From positions 62,001 to 126,000 of the forward strand of contig NZ_BNBY01000010.1 of assembly GCF_014656195.1 (NCBI RefSeq): a stretch of 64,000 nt of DNA, given 5' to 3'. The stretch is from Kitasatospora xanthocidica (lineage in GTDB: Bacteria > Actinomycetota > Actinomycetes > Streptomycetales > Streptomycetaceae). Both the position numbers and the translations under genes were made by a program. This document shows, piece after piece, positions 43,906 to 51,839 of this stretch (position 1 is the first letter of the stretch; each line of letters opens with the position of its first letter). The notes below the pieces were generated by a model that was not told where the DNA came from, made no database searches, and saw only the letters and a program-made list of their open reading frames with translations.

Positions 43906-43936
43906 TTGCTTGGAGTGCACTCCAACTCGGTAGCGT
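43906..43936 (+). promoter_or_regulatory. MerR-type promoter with 19-base spacer and palindromic operator
   Basis: TTGCTT (43906-43911) and TAGCGT (43931-43936) are 19 bases apart, the over-long spacing typical of MerR-activated promoters. TTGGAGTGCACTCCAA (43910-43925), a perfect 16-base palindrome, fills the spacer. It lies 80 bases before the merR-type gene, implying autoregulation. Confidence 0.75.
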
Positions 43937-44015
43937 CGTTCCCGTCGCACAGGACGGGTCGCGTGAGGACCGGTCGTGCGACGACAGGTCGTACAGGACA
44001 GGGGGGAAACGTTCG

Positions 44016-44519
44016 ATGGCCACGCCCGCACGAGTCGAGGTCGACCCGCTCAGCTGCGCCGAGGTGTTCAACCGCGCACCCGGCGGCGATCCGGACCGGA
44101 CCCCGCGGCACACCATCAGCGAGGTCGCCGCCGCGAGCGGCCTGACCGCCCACACCCTGCGCTGGTACGAGCGGATCGGCCTGCTGGACCCGGTCGACCG
44201 CGCGGCCGGCGGCCAGCGCCGCTACTGCGACGCCGACCTGCACCGGCTGGCCTTCCTGGGCCGGCTGCGGCTGACCGGCATGTCCGTGGCGGACATGCTC
44301 AGGTACGTCGACATGGCCCGTCAGGGCGAGGGGACCTACGAGGACCGCCGGCAGCTGCTGGTCGACCAGCGCGAGGAGGTCCGGCAGCGGATCGTCGACC
44401 TCCAGGCCACCCTCGCCGTCCTCGACTACAAGATCGATCTCTACGCCGGGAAGATCGCCGACAGCACCGGCGCCCCGGTCGAATGCCGGTACCACCAAGA
44501 GGAAGAGCAGAGCGCTTGA
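44016..44519 (+). CDS. MerR-family transcriptional regulator
   Basis: This 167-residue dimeric regulator has an N-terminal tail of about 30 residues, then the MerR winged helix HTISEVAAASGLTAHTLRWY/ERIGLLDP, the RRYCDADL wing and a long dimerisation helix (EEVRQRIVDLQATLAVLDYK) ending in ECRYHQEEE. It has no metal-binding cysteine pattern, so it resembles the aldehyde/redox subgroup. Its own promoter has a perfect MerR palindrome. The aldo/keto reductase gene 290 bases downstream on the same strand is a likely target. Confidence 0.92.
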   Translation: MATPARVEVDPLSCAEVFNRAPGGDPDRTPRHTISEVAAASGLTAHTLRWYERIGLLDPVDRAAGGQRRYCDADLHRLAFLGRLRLTGMSVADMLRYVDMARQGEGTYEDRRQLLVDQREEVRQRIVDLQATLAVLDYKIDLYAGKIADSTGAPVECRYHQEEEQSA

Positions 44520-44666
44520 CCTCAGCCTCCGGCCGAAGCCAGAGGATTCCGGCCCTCGCGGGTCGGGCTTTCTGCTTCACAGTCGATTGCCGACCTGGGG
44601 TTACCAGCGGAGGGACGGTGTGCCGCCCATCGGTCTTACATCAGCTCCACAGACCTGACTTCCCGC

Positions 44667-44689
44667 CGGCCCGGCGGTAGGCCGGGCCG
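44667..44689 (+). terminator. Hairpin between the MerR gene and the reductase gene
   Basis: CGGCCCGGC (44667-44675) and GCCGGGCCG (44681-44689) pair perfectly around GGTAG. It is followed by AAGCTTGG rather than a T tract. It may end the MerR transcript. Confidence 0.5.
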
Positions 44690-44809
44690 AAGCTTGGTTA
44701 TCGCTCCGACCCGGCGTGACCACGCTATCACTGTCCGTGGCAATCGACCTATTCCGCAAAAGATCCGATCCATTCCCCGGCCTCGGTCGGGGGTTTGTGG
44801 AGGTATCAC

Positions 44810-45823
44810 ATGACTCACCCCGTCCTTCCCACCGCCGAACTCGGCACGGGCGGCCCGCTGGTGGGCGTCCAGGGCCTCGGCTGCATGGGCATGAGCGAGT
44901 TCTACGGTCCGACCGACTCAGACGAGGCGCTCGCCACCCTGGGTGCCGCGCTGGAAGCCGGCGTCACCCTGTTCGACACCGCCGACGGTTACGCCTTCGG
45001 CCGCAACGAGGAGTTCATCGGCCCCTTCGTCCGGGCCAACCGGGACAAGGTGGTGCTCGCCACCAAGTTCGCGCTCGTCCGCAAGGAGGAGGACCCGGGC
45101 TACCGGGGCATCAGCAACGACCCGGCGTACATCCGGGCCGCCGTCGACGCCTCGCTGCGCCGCCTCGGCGTGGACGAGATCGACCTCTACTACATGCACC
45201 GCCGCGACCCGGCCGTGCCGCTGGCCGACTCGATCGGCACCATGGCCGAGCTGGTCGAGGCCGGCAAGGTGCGTCACCTCGGGCTGTCCGAGGTGACCGG
45301 CGCCGAACTGCGGGAGGCGCACGCCATCCACCCGATCGCCGCGCTGCAGTCCGAGTGGTCGGTGTTCGCCCGCGACGTCGAGCGTACGGCGGTGCCGGCC
45401 GCGGCCGAGCTGGGCGTCGCCTTCGTGCCGTACTCGCCGCTCGGGCGCGGCTTCCTCACCGGCGCCTTCCAGGACGCGAACCACCTCGGGGCGGACGACG
45501 TGCGGCGCACCCAGCCGCGGTTCACCGGTGACAACGCGGCCGCCAACGCCGGACTGCTCGCCCCGCTGCGGGAGATCGCGGCGGCGCGCGGGGTGACCCT
45601 GGCGCAGGTCGCGCTGGCCTGGGTACACCAGCGGGCCGAGGTGCACGGGCTGACCGTGGTGCCGATCCCGGGCACCCGCAAGCGCGGCCGGCTCGCCGAG
45701 AACACCGCGGCGGCGGCCCTGCGGCTCACCGCCGAGGAGCTGGCCCTGCTGGAGCCGATCTCGGGCCAGGTGCGGGGCGGCCGCTACGCGGACATGAACT
45801 TCACCCAGGTCGGTCGGGAGTAG
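44810..45823 (+). CDS. Aldo/keto reductase
   Basis: This 337-residue NADPH-dependent (alpha/beta)8 barrel reduces aldehydes or ketones. The tetrad is visible: Asp in TLFDTADGY, Tyr in the same segment (DGYAFGRNEE), Lys in LATKFAL and His in LYYMHRRD. NADPH-binding VPIPGTRKRGRLAEN completes the family pattern (YajO/AKR13-like). ATG 44810 has GGAGG six bases upstream; an ATG 15 bases earlier lacks one. It follows the MerR gene, its likely regulator. Confidence 0.95.
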   Translation: MTHPVLPTAELGTGGPLVGVQGLGCMGMSEFYGPTDSDEALATLGAALEAGVTLFDTADGYAFGRNEEFIGPFVRANRDKVVLATKFALVRKEEDPGYRGISNDPAYIRAAVDASLRRLGVDEIDLYYMHRRDPAVPLADSIGTMAELVEAGKVRHLGLSEVTGAELREAHAIHPIAALQSEWSVFARDVERTAVPAAAELGVAFVPYSPLGRGFLTGAFQDANHLGADDVRRTQPRFTGDNAAANAGLLAPLREIAAARGVTLAQVALAWVHQRAEVHGLTVVPIPGTRKRGRLAENTAAAALRLTAEELALLEPISGQVRGGRYADMNFTQVGRE

Positions 45824-45830
45824 CGGGAGG

Positions 45831-45871
45831 GGGCAGGGCCCGGGGAGCCGCCGGCTCCCCGGGCCCTGCCC
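45831..45871. terminator. Bidirectional terminator
   Basis: Perfect 19-base arms (45831-45849 and 45853-45871) surround a 3-base loop, between the convergent reductase and DinB-fold genes. Confidence 0.9.
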
Positions 45872-45882
45872 GTCGCGTCGGT

Positions 45883-46461
45883 TCAGGCGGCGCGGCCCAG
45901 CCAGGCGGCCAGTCGGGTGTGGACGTCGGCGTCCTCGGCGGCCGGCCGGACGGCGCCGAACGGCACGCCCTCGCCCCGGCCCTCGGCAGGCAGGACGGCC
46001 TGGGCGATGCCCAGCGCGGTGTGCGCCAGCCCGTCGTCCAGGACGAAGCCGTTGCCGAGGCTGGTGGCGATGTCCCAGGTGTGGGTCACCGCCTCCATCA
46101 CGTAGCCGCCGACCGCGGCCCCGCCGGGCACCTCGCCCCAGGGGGCGAAGGTCGGGCGGCCGAGCTTGGCGTCGTCCGCCCAGGCGGCGGCGACCCGGGC
46201 GCGGGCCCGGCCCAGCGCGGCCGGCCAGCCCTCGTCCGACGGGTCCACGATGCCGGGCAGGATGTCCTCGGCGCGGCCGCCCTCGCCCATGTAGGCGAGG
46301 CGGTGGACGCCGCCGACCACGTGGTTGAGCAGCTGACGCAGGGTGAACTCGGGGCAGGGGGTGGGCCGGTCGAGGTCCGCCGGGGTGATCGTGGCGAACA
46401 GCTTCTCCAGCTGGTCGAGGGCGAGCAGGTACTGCGGGCGGGCGTCCTGGACGGCGTTCAT
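45883..46461 (-). CDS. TIGR03086/DinB-fold metal-binding protein
   Basis: This 192-residue four-helix-bundle protein of the mycothiol-dependent maleylpyruvate isomerase/DinB group has the start ARPQYLLALDQLEKLFATIT, the DRPTPCPEFTLRQLLNHVVGG segment (metal-ligand His) and TWDIATSLG preceded by His, marking the metal site. Such enzymes use mycothiol, the actinobacterial thiol, in detoxification. It is divergent from a WYL regulator across a strong inverted repeat, so the pair probably responds to a chemical stress. Confidence 0.87.
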   Translation of the reverse strand: MNAVQDARPQYLLALDQLEKLFATITPADLDRPTPCPEFTLRQLLNHVVGGVHRLAYMGEGGRAEDILPGIVDPSDEGWPAALGRARARVAAAWADDAKLGRPTFAPWGEVPGGAAVGGYVMEAVTHTWDIATSLGNGFVLDDGLAHTALGIAQAVLPAEGRGEGVPFGAVRPAAEDADVHTRLAAWLGRAA

Positions 46462-46513
46462 GTGCGGTCAACTCTCCGTGGTGGGTCGGTCTTTCGGGCT
46501 CGGAACGCAATCT

Positions 46514-46551
46514 CCCAGTAAAACCTGACAAGCGCCGTCAGGATTACTGGG
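46514..46551. promoter_or_regulatory. Long imperfect inverted repeat between the DinB-fold and WYL genes
   Basis: CCCAGTAAAACCTGAC (46514-46529) and GTCAGGATTACTGGG (46537-46551) match except for one inserted base. The repeat ends 11 bases before the WYL gene start. Likely operator for the WYL regulator. Confidence 0.75.
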
Positions 46552-46562
46552 ATTCTTGTTCC

Positions 46563-47552
46563 ATGAAGGCCGACCGCCTGCTCTCCGTCCTCCTGCTGCT
46601 CCAGACCCGCGGCCGGGTGTCCGCCACCGAACTCGCCGAGCGGCTGGAGGTGTCCGTCCGCACCATCTACCGCGACGTGGAGTCGCTCTCCGCCGCCGGG
46701 GTGCCGGTGTTCACCGAGCGCGGGCGGCACGGCGGCATCGGCCTGCTCCCCGGCTACCGCACCGACGTCACCGGCCTGACCGCGGACGAGGCCAGGGCGC
46801 TGTTCGTGCTCTCCGCCCAGGGCGCGCACAGCGACCTCGGGCTGGAGGGCGCGCTCGGCTCGGCGCTGCGCAAGGTGATGGCGGCGCTGCCGGCCCCGCA
46901 CCGCCCGGCCGCCGAGCGGATCAGCGAGCGGATCCTGGTCGACCCGGCCCGCTGGATGCAGGGCGGCCCGCCCGCCGCCGCGGCCGGCCCGGACCTCGGC
47001 GAACTGCAGTACGCGGTCTTCGCCGACCGCCGGCTGCGGCTGCGCTACCGGCACAGCGGCACGCCCGCGCCGGCGGAGTACACCGTGGACCCGTACGGGC
47101 TGGTGAGCAAGGCGTCGGTCTGGTACCTGGTGGCCGATCTGCACGGCGAGCCGCGGCTGTTCCGGGCCGACCGGGTGCTGGCCGCCGAGACCACCGAGGA
47201 GGCGGTGCGCCGCCGGGCCGGGGTGGGGCTCGGCGAGGTGTGGGCGGTGCTGCGCGAGCAGGTGGAGCGGCTGCCGAAGGAACTGCCGGTACGGGTGCGG
47301 GTACGGCGCGGCAGGCTGGACCTGTTCCTGCGCATCCACGGCGGCCGGGTCACCGCGCAGCCGCCGGAGACCGGCGTCGGGCCGGCCGAGGACTGGGTGG
47401 AGGTGGCGATGGCCTTCCCGTCCCCCGCGGCCGTCCGGTCGTTGCTGGCCTTCGGCGCGGACGCCGAGGTGCTGGCCCCGCCGGCCGCCCGGCGCGAACT
47501 GGCCAGGGCGGCGGCGGACGCCCTGCGGCTGTACCAGGACCAGCCGTCGTAG
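46563..47552 (+). CDS. HTH/WYL-domain transcriptional regulator
   Basis: This 329-residue regulator has an N-terminal DeoR-like HTH (MKADRLLSVLLLLQTRGRVS, ATELAERLEVSVRTIYRDVE), a linker, the WYL domain (VDPYGLVSKASVWYLVADLH, then FRADRVL) and a WCX C-terminal extension. WYL domains bind small ligands or nucleic acids. It is divergent from the DinB-fold gene, with a strong inverted repeat between them; control of that gene and itself is likely. Confidence 0.93.
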   Translation: MKADRLLSVLLLLQTRGRVSATELAERLEVSVRTIYRDVESLSAAGVPVFTERGRHGGIGLLPGYRTDVTGLTADEARALFVLSAQGAHSDLGLEGALGSALRKVMAALPAPHRPAAERISERILVDPARWMQGGPPAAAAGPDLGELQYAVFADRRLRLRYRHSGTPAPAEYTVDPYGLVSKASVWYLVADLHGEPRLFRADRVLAAETTEEAVRRRAGVGLGEVWAVLREQVERLPKELPVRVRVRRGRLDLFLRIHGGRVTAQPPETGVGPAEDWVEVAMAFPSPAAVRSLLAFGADAEVLAPPAARRELARAAADALRLYQDQPS

Positions 47553-47566
47553 GGCGTGAACGGGCT

Positions 47567-48781
47567 CTAGGAGTTGGGCTCCGTCCGGACCACGTCCCGG
47601 TAGTGGCCGAGGGAGATCGCCGCGAAGTTGTGCAGGCTGTCGGTGCCGTCGGTGAAGTAGCCGTTGTGGCCGACCGCGCGGGCCGAGGAGATCTGCTCGG
47701 CGCCGAAGCCGCCGCCGGTCGGGTCGGCGCCGTGGCCGAGCTTGCCGACCTCCAGGAACGGGACGTTGCCGATCCAGTCGCTGGGGTTGCGGGCGGCCCA
47801 GACGTGTACGCCGTCGCCCAGTTCGGCGGTGCTCTGCACGCCCATGCCGGGGCTGCCGAACACCATCATGTCGGTGATGCCCGAGGTGTCGGACGGCGAG
47901 GCGGCCGCCCGCGGGATCTTCGGGGCGGCGGTGCCGCAGACCACCGAGCCGTACGAGTGGCAGAGCAGCGACGGGGGCACGTCCGGCCGGGTGGTCTCCT
48001 TGAGCCCGGCGAGCAGCCGCTCCAGCCGGGGCGCCGCGACGTCGGCGAGCCGGGAGGTGGCCGCGTCCGGGCCGAGGCCGGAGGGGGTGACGTAGCCGGT
48101 CCAGGAGATCACGGCGGTACGGGTGCCCGGGGCCTGGCGCTGCTCCTCGGCGTAGAGGGCGCGGGCCATGCCGGCCGGGGAGCGCAGCGGCTCGGCGGTC
48201 TGGTCGAAGTGGCCGAGGTCGGCGTCCGAGCCGGGCACCAGGACGGAGATCCGCTCGGCGTCGGCGAGGTCGCCCCACACCTCGGTGACCAGGCCGCGGC
48301 CGCGCGGGTCGAAGGCCAGGATCTGCCGGCCGGGGGCGAGCAGGTGATCGACGTCGTTGGCGCGGGAGACGGCAAGCGCGCGGGTGTCGGAGTCGAGCTC
48401 GCGGTCCTCGGCGCGGGCCTTGGCCTTGTCGCGCTCGACGGCCAGGGCGATCCGGTTGGCGCGGTAGCGCAGGTCCAGCGGGGCGCCGTCGTAGTTGCCG
48501 ACGACCAGCGGGTACTCCTGGATCAGCCGGTCCAGCTCGGTGGGCGCCAGCGAGGCGAAGAACTCGGCGGCGGCGGCCGGGCTGGTGGTGGCCGGATCGG
48601 GCAGCACGCGGCCGTAGGAGTGGTCCTGGACCCAGGCGGCGCTGCCGGCCGGGGGCGTGGAGATCGCGAGCTGCTCGGAGGAGACGGCCGCCGCGGCGGC
48701 CGAGGCGCCGGCATCGGCGAGCACGGCACAACCCGCGAACGCTCCGACCAGTACCCGCTTCCAGCGTCGACGGTTGCGCAC
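47567..48781 (-). CDS. Secreted alpha/beta hydrolase, DUF1023 family, copy A
   Basis: This 404-residue protein has a basic N terminus and signal-like segment (VLVGAFAGCAVLADAGASAA). The DUF1023 core contains LAFDPRGRGLVTEVWGDLAD, the nucleophile elbow CHSYGSVVCG, VVFGSPGMGVQ and the late GHGADPTGGGFGA with catalytic His candidates. GTG 48781 has AAGGGAG eight bases upstream and is preferred to GTG 48808. The family is actinobacterial and of unknown substrate. A paralogue lies at 55256-56380. It converges on the WYL regulator, 14 bases away. Confidence 0.87.
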   Translation of the reverse strand: MRNRRRWKRVLVGAFAGCAVLADAGASAAAAAVSSEQLAISTPPAGSAAWVQDHSYGRVLPDPATTSPAAAAEFFASLAPTELDRLIQEYPLVVGNYDGAPLDLRYRANRIALAVERDKAKARAEDRELDSDTRALAVSRANDVDHLLAPGRQILAFDPRGRGLVTEVWGDLADAERISVLVPGSDADLGHFDQTAEPLRSPAGMARALYAEEQRQAPGTRTAVISWTGYVTPSGLGPDAATSRLADVAAPRLERLLAGLKETTRPDVPPSLLCHSYGSVVCGTAAPKIPRAAASPSDTSGITDMMVFGSPGMGVQSTAELGDGVHVWAARNPSDWIGNVPFLEVGKLGHGADPTGGGFGAEQISSARAVGHNGYFTDGTDSLHNFAAISLGHYRDVVRTEPNS

Positions 48782-48980
48782 CGCACCAACTCCCTTGGGG
48801 CCCGTCACCGTTTCTCGGGCGGTGCCCGGAGGGTGCGATAAGACTGCTGACTTCCCTGCGCAAGCCTAGGGGGCCCGACGGGGTGGCGGGCACGGCCAAA
48901 CTGTGGGATGGGTCACATGAACCGAGGGTGTCCTGACGGCGTCTCCCAGTGGTGCGCCGGAGACCCGTACGGCCGTCCGC

Positions 48981-49316
48981 TCAGGCGTCGAACTCCCGTA
49001 CCAGCCGCTTCGGTGCCGTCCGCCGCCAGGCCTCGGTGACCAGGTCGCGCAGCTCGTCCCGGTCCACCAGGGCGAGCCGGACGCTCACCCAGCCGTGCCG
49101 GCCGACGTAGGGGGCGGAGGAGAACACCTCGGGTTCGGCGGCGAGGAGTTCGGCCTGGTCCTCGGGGGAGGCCTTGACGGTGACCCGGTCGCCGTCGGGC
49201 GCGCCCATCGCGAAGATCCGGCCGCGCACCCGCAGCGTCTCGATGTCCCAGGTCGGCTCCTGGGCGGCCTCCGGCAGGGCCATGGCCATCGTGCGGAACT
49301 CGTCGAACGTCACCAT
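48981..49316 (-). CDS. MmcQ/YjbR-family protein
   Basis: This 111-residue small protein has a CyaY-like fold: FDEFRTMAMALPEAAQEPTW, RIFAMGAPDGDRVTVKASPE and YVGRHGWVSVRL are the family pattern. Members bind DNA weakly in structural studies; physiological role is unknown. It is read toward copy A of the DUF1023 gene, 199 bases away. Confidence 0.9.
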   Translation of the reverse strand: MVTFDEFRTMAMALPEAAQEPTWDIETLRVRGRIFAMGAPDGDRVTVKASPEDQAELLAAEPEVFSSAPYVGRHGWVSVRLALVDRDELRDLVTEAWRRTAPKRLVREFDA

Positions 49317-49435
49317 GGCGGCAGGTTAGAGCAGGGCACCGACAACGCGCCCCCGGCGCGCGTGACAGCGCACCGGGGGCGCGGGTGGGGCCGGGGCCGG
49401 GCGGCCGGGCCGGGGCCGGTCGGGCCCCGCACCGG

Positions 49436-51811
49436 TCAGGACAGCGAGGCCCAGGCGTCGCAGGAGCGGTCGGCGGCGACCAGCCGGTCCGGGTGGCCGC
49501 TGCCGTCGGCGATCGAGATCCGGCGGTAGTTCTGGCCGCTGAACACCCAGAACTCGCTGTTCCCGCCGACCCGCTGGCAGTCCGGGACGGGCAGGAAGCA
49601 GTCCACCCGGTTGAGCCCGTTCAGCGAGCTCCACTGGGAGAGTTCACGGTCGGTGCGCTCGCGCACGTCGGTGTGCGAGGTGCCGTCGGCGATCGAGATC
49701 AGCCGGTACTGCTGGCGGCCGGCCGTGGTGTGGAAGCACCAGTACCAGCTCTTGCCGCCGACCCGCTGCTGGTCCGGGACGGGCAGCCAGCAGTCCACCT
49801 GGCCGACGCCGCTGAGCGAGCCCCAGTGGGTGAGGTCGCGGTCGGAGCGTTCGAGCGTGGTGGTGTACCGGCCGCCGGCGCAGGTGACCGAGACCATCCG
49901 GTACAGCTGGCGGCCGCCGGTGCTGTGGAAGACCCAGTACCAGCTCTTGCCGGCCGGGTCCTGCTGGTCCGGCACGGGCAGGAAGCAGTCGACCCGGCCG
50001 ACGCCCTGGAGACAGGTCCAGCTGGTGAGCCAGGTGTCGTCCTCGACCTTCCGGTCGGTGTGGGCCGAGCCGTCGGCCACCGAGATCAGCCGGCAGCGGT
50101 CGCCGTGGAACGCCCAGTACTGGCTCTGGCCGCCCTTGCGGTACTGGTCCGGGACGCCGACGAACTCGTCGCACGGGTACGCCTTCACCGGCTGCGGCTT
50201 GGGCTGCGTCTGCCCGCCGGTCTGGCTGCCGGTCTGCCCGCCGCTCTGTCCGTTGGTGCCTTGCCCGCCGACCGGGGAGAGCCGCCCCTCGCAGAGCCCG
50301 CGCAGGATGCTCAGGGAGGGCATGAAGGCGTACACCGAGCCGGTGGTCTGGACGAACTGCTGGAAGCTCAGCGGGGTGTGGTTGATCAGCCCGTCCGGCC
50401 CCCGGTGCTCCCAGTCGACGTCCGGGGCCTCCTGGGTGACCGGGTCCTTTCCGGGCAGCGGCCTGGGGCCGGCGTGCCCGGGCGGGGTGGCCCCCTGCGA
50501 GTCGCGGTTGGGCGGGAAGTTCGGCTGGTCCATCCAGTCGGCCTGGATGAACTCGAACTGCCGCTGGATGTCGGCCTGGTAGCAGATGAACAGCAGACCG
50601 CGCGGGTCGTCGGGGCCGCCCGGGCCCTCGGAGGCGGGGTCGAAGGGGGCGCCGTACGGGGTGCCGCGGCGGATGATCCGCCGGCCGTCCAGGACGCCCG
50701 CGTCCAGCGCGGGCTTGTCCGGGGCCTCCTGCAGGCCGGCCCGCGGGCTGGTCTTGCGCAGGTGCGACCAGAGCGGGGTGACCAGGCCCTCCAGGTCGTC
50801 CCGGAAGTCGAAGTCGTTGTCCGAGGCGGCGCCCGGGGTGTTCGGGACGTCGTTGTTCTGGTGCTTGCAGACCGGGGCGCCGGAGCGCCAGCGGCCGACC
50901 ATCCGGGCGGCCAGCCACTCGGTGGTGGCGGTGTCCGGGACGGCCTTGGCCTGCTTGAGCTCCTTCAGCTTGACCGCGACCTGCGACCACCAGCCGGGGA
51001 CGTCCTGGGCGAGCCGGCGGATCACCTGGAAGGAGCCGTTGCGGGCCCACTCCGGGTACTGGCTCACCGGGCCGCTGAACGGGTCGTTCTCCAGGCCGCA
51101 GACGAACTCGCCGGCCGGGATGAGCCGGGTGCCCGGGTGGCCCTCCTCCTGGTCCGGCCTGGCCGGGTCGGCCCGGTCGAAGCCCTTGACGCCGGGCTCG
51201 CTGACGCCGTCCTTGAAGCCGAAGTGCTCCTTGCCGCGCCGACTGCCCAGCAGGGTCTGGGCGTTCTGCTGGTAGGCGATCAGGACCCGGCACTCGGCGG
51301 CGGCGATCCGCTGCGCCTCGACGGCCGCCTGGAGGTCCCGCTCGGTGTCCGCGGAGATCTTCAGCACGGCGTGGACCGGCTGGGTCCGGCCGTTGCCGAA
51401 GAGCCAGTTCTCCGGGGAGTTGTCGCCGGTGTCGCCGAGCGCCCCGGCCCGTCTGGCCGAACCCTCCTTGAAGGCCTCCAGGCCGCCGCCGACCGGCGGC
51501 GCGGTCGGGAACGGGTCGGTCGCGGAGAGCATCCGCAGGCCCTCGTAGGTGAAGCTGACGCCGAGCCAGGTGGCGTTGAGCGACCGCGGGTCGTCGCCGC
51601 CGGAGGCGCGCCTGGCCTCGCTGAACGCCTCGTTGAACGCGGCGACCTGCCGGGTGGTGGCGATCTGCGGGGTCAGTCTGCGCAGCCAGTCGCGGGCCCG
51701 GGCGGCGTCCTCGAACTTGAGGAACAGGATGCTGACGTTGTCCTTCTTGAAGCCGGCGAGGATGTCGCCCTGGATCTCCTCGCTCTCGCGCAGGCTCAGA
51801 TCCGTCGTCAT
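49436..51811 (-). CDS. DyP-type heme peroxidase fused to a four-fold C-terminal repeat region
   Basis: This 791-residue protein consists of residues 1-510, a dye-decolorizing peroxidase, and 545-790, tandem repeats. The peroxidase part carries the distal GxxDG motif GFKDG (Asp201) and the proximal heme ligand His350 in TPLWSHLRKTSPR, of the long class (C/D-like). A Gly/Gln/Thr linker (about 515-543) leads to four units of about 60-65 residues built on VDCFLPVPDQ, W-Y-W-x-F-H, R-x-I-S-x-A-D-G and W-x-S-L. The repeat may bind carbohydrate or another polymer; I do not recognise the family. No signal peptide is visible, though the upstream partner is secreted. It lies 28 bases after that oxidase gene. 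Confidence 0.9.
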   Translation of the reverse strand: MTTDLSLRESEEIQGDILAGFKKDNVSILFLKFEDAARARDWLRRLTPQIATTRQVAAFNEAFSEARRASGGDDPRSLNATWLGVSFTYEGLRMLSATDPFPTAPPVGGGLEAFKEGSARRAGALGDTGDNSPENWLFGNGRTQPVHAVLKISADTERDLQAAVEAQRIAAAECRVLIAYQQNAQTLLGSRRGKEHFGFKDGVSEPGVKGFDRADPARPDQEEGHPGTRLIPAGEFVCGLENDPFSGPVSQYPEWARNGSFQVIRRLAQDVPGWWSQVAVKLKELKQAKAVPDTATTEWLAARMVGRWRSGAPVCKHQNNDVPNTPGAASDNDFDFRDDLEGLVTPLWSHLRKTSPRAGLQEAPDKPALDAGVLDGRRIIRRGTPYGAPFDPASEGPGGPDDPRGLLFICYQADIQRQFEFIQADWMDQPNFPPNRDSQGATPPGHAGPRPLPGKDPVTQEAPDVDWEHRGPDGLINHTPLSFQQFVQTTGSVYAFMPSLSILRGLCEGRLSPVGGQGTNGQSGGQTGSQTGGQTQPKPQPVKAYPCDEFVGVPDQYRKGGQSQYWAFHGDRCRLISVADGSAHTDRKVEDDTWLTSWTCLQGVGRVDCFLPVPDQQDPAGKSWYWVFHSTGGRQLYRMVSVTCAGGRYTTTLERSDRDLTHWGSLSGVGQVDCWLPVPDQQRVGGKSWYWCFHTTAGRQQYRLISIADGTSHTDVRERTDRELSQWSSLNGLNRVDCFLPVPDCQRVGGNSEFWVFSGQNYRRISIADGSGHPDRLVAADRSCDAWASLS

Positions 51812-51839
51812 GGGTGGGGTGTCCTTTCGGGGGTGGGGA

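Noticed and set aside
49439..50179. Hemopexin repeats on the DyP peroxidase
   Set aside because: The number and spacing of repeats are suggestive, but the usual hemopexin motif is not clear; left as an unrecognised repeat.
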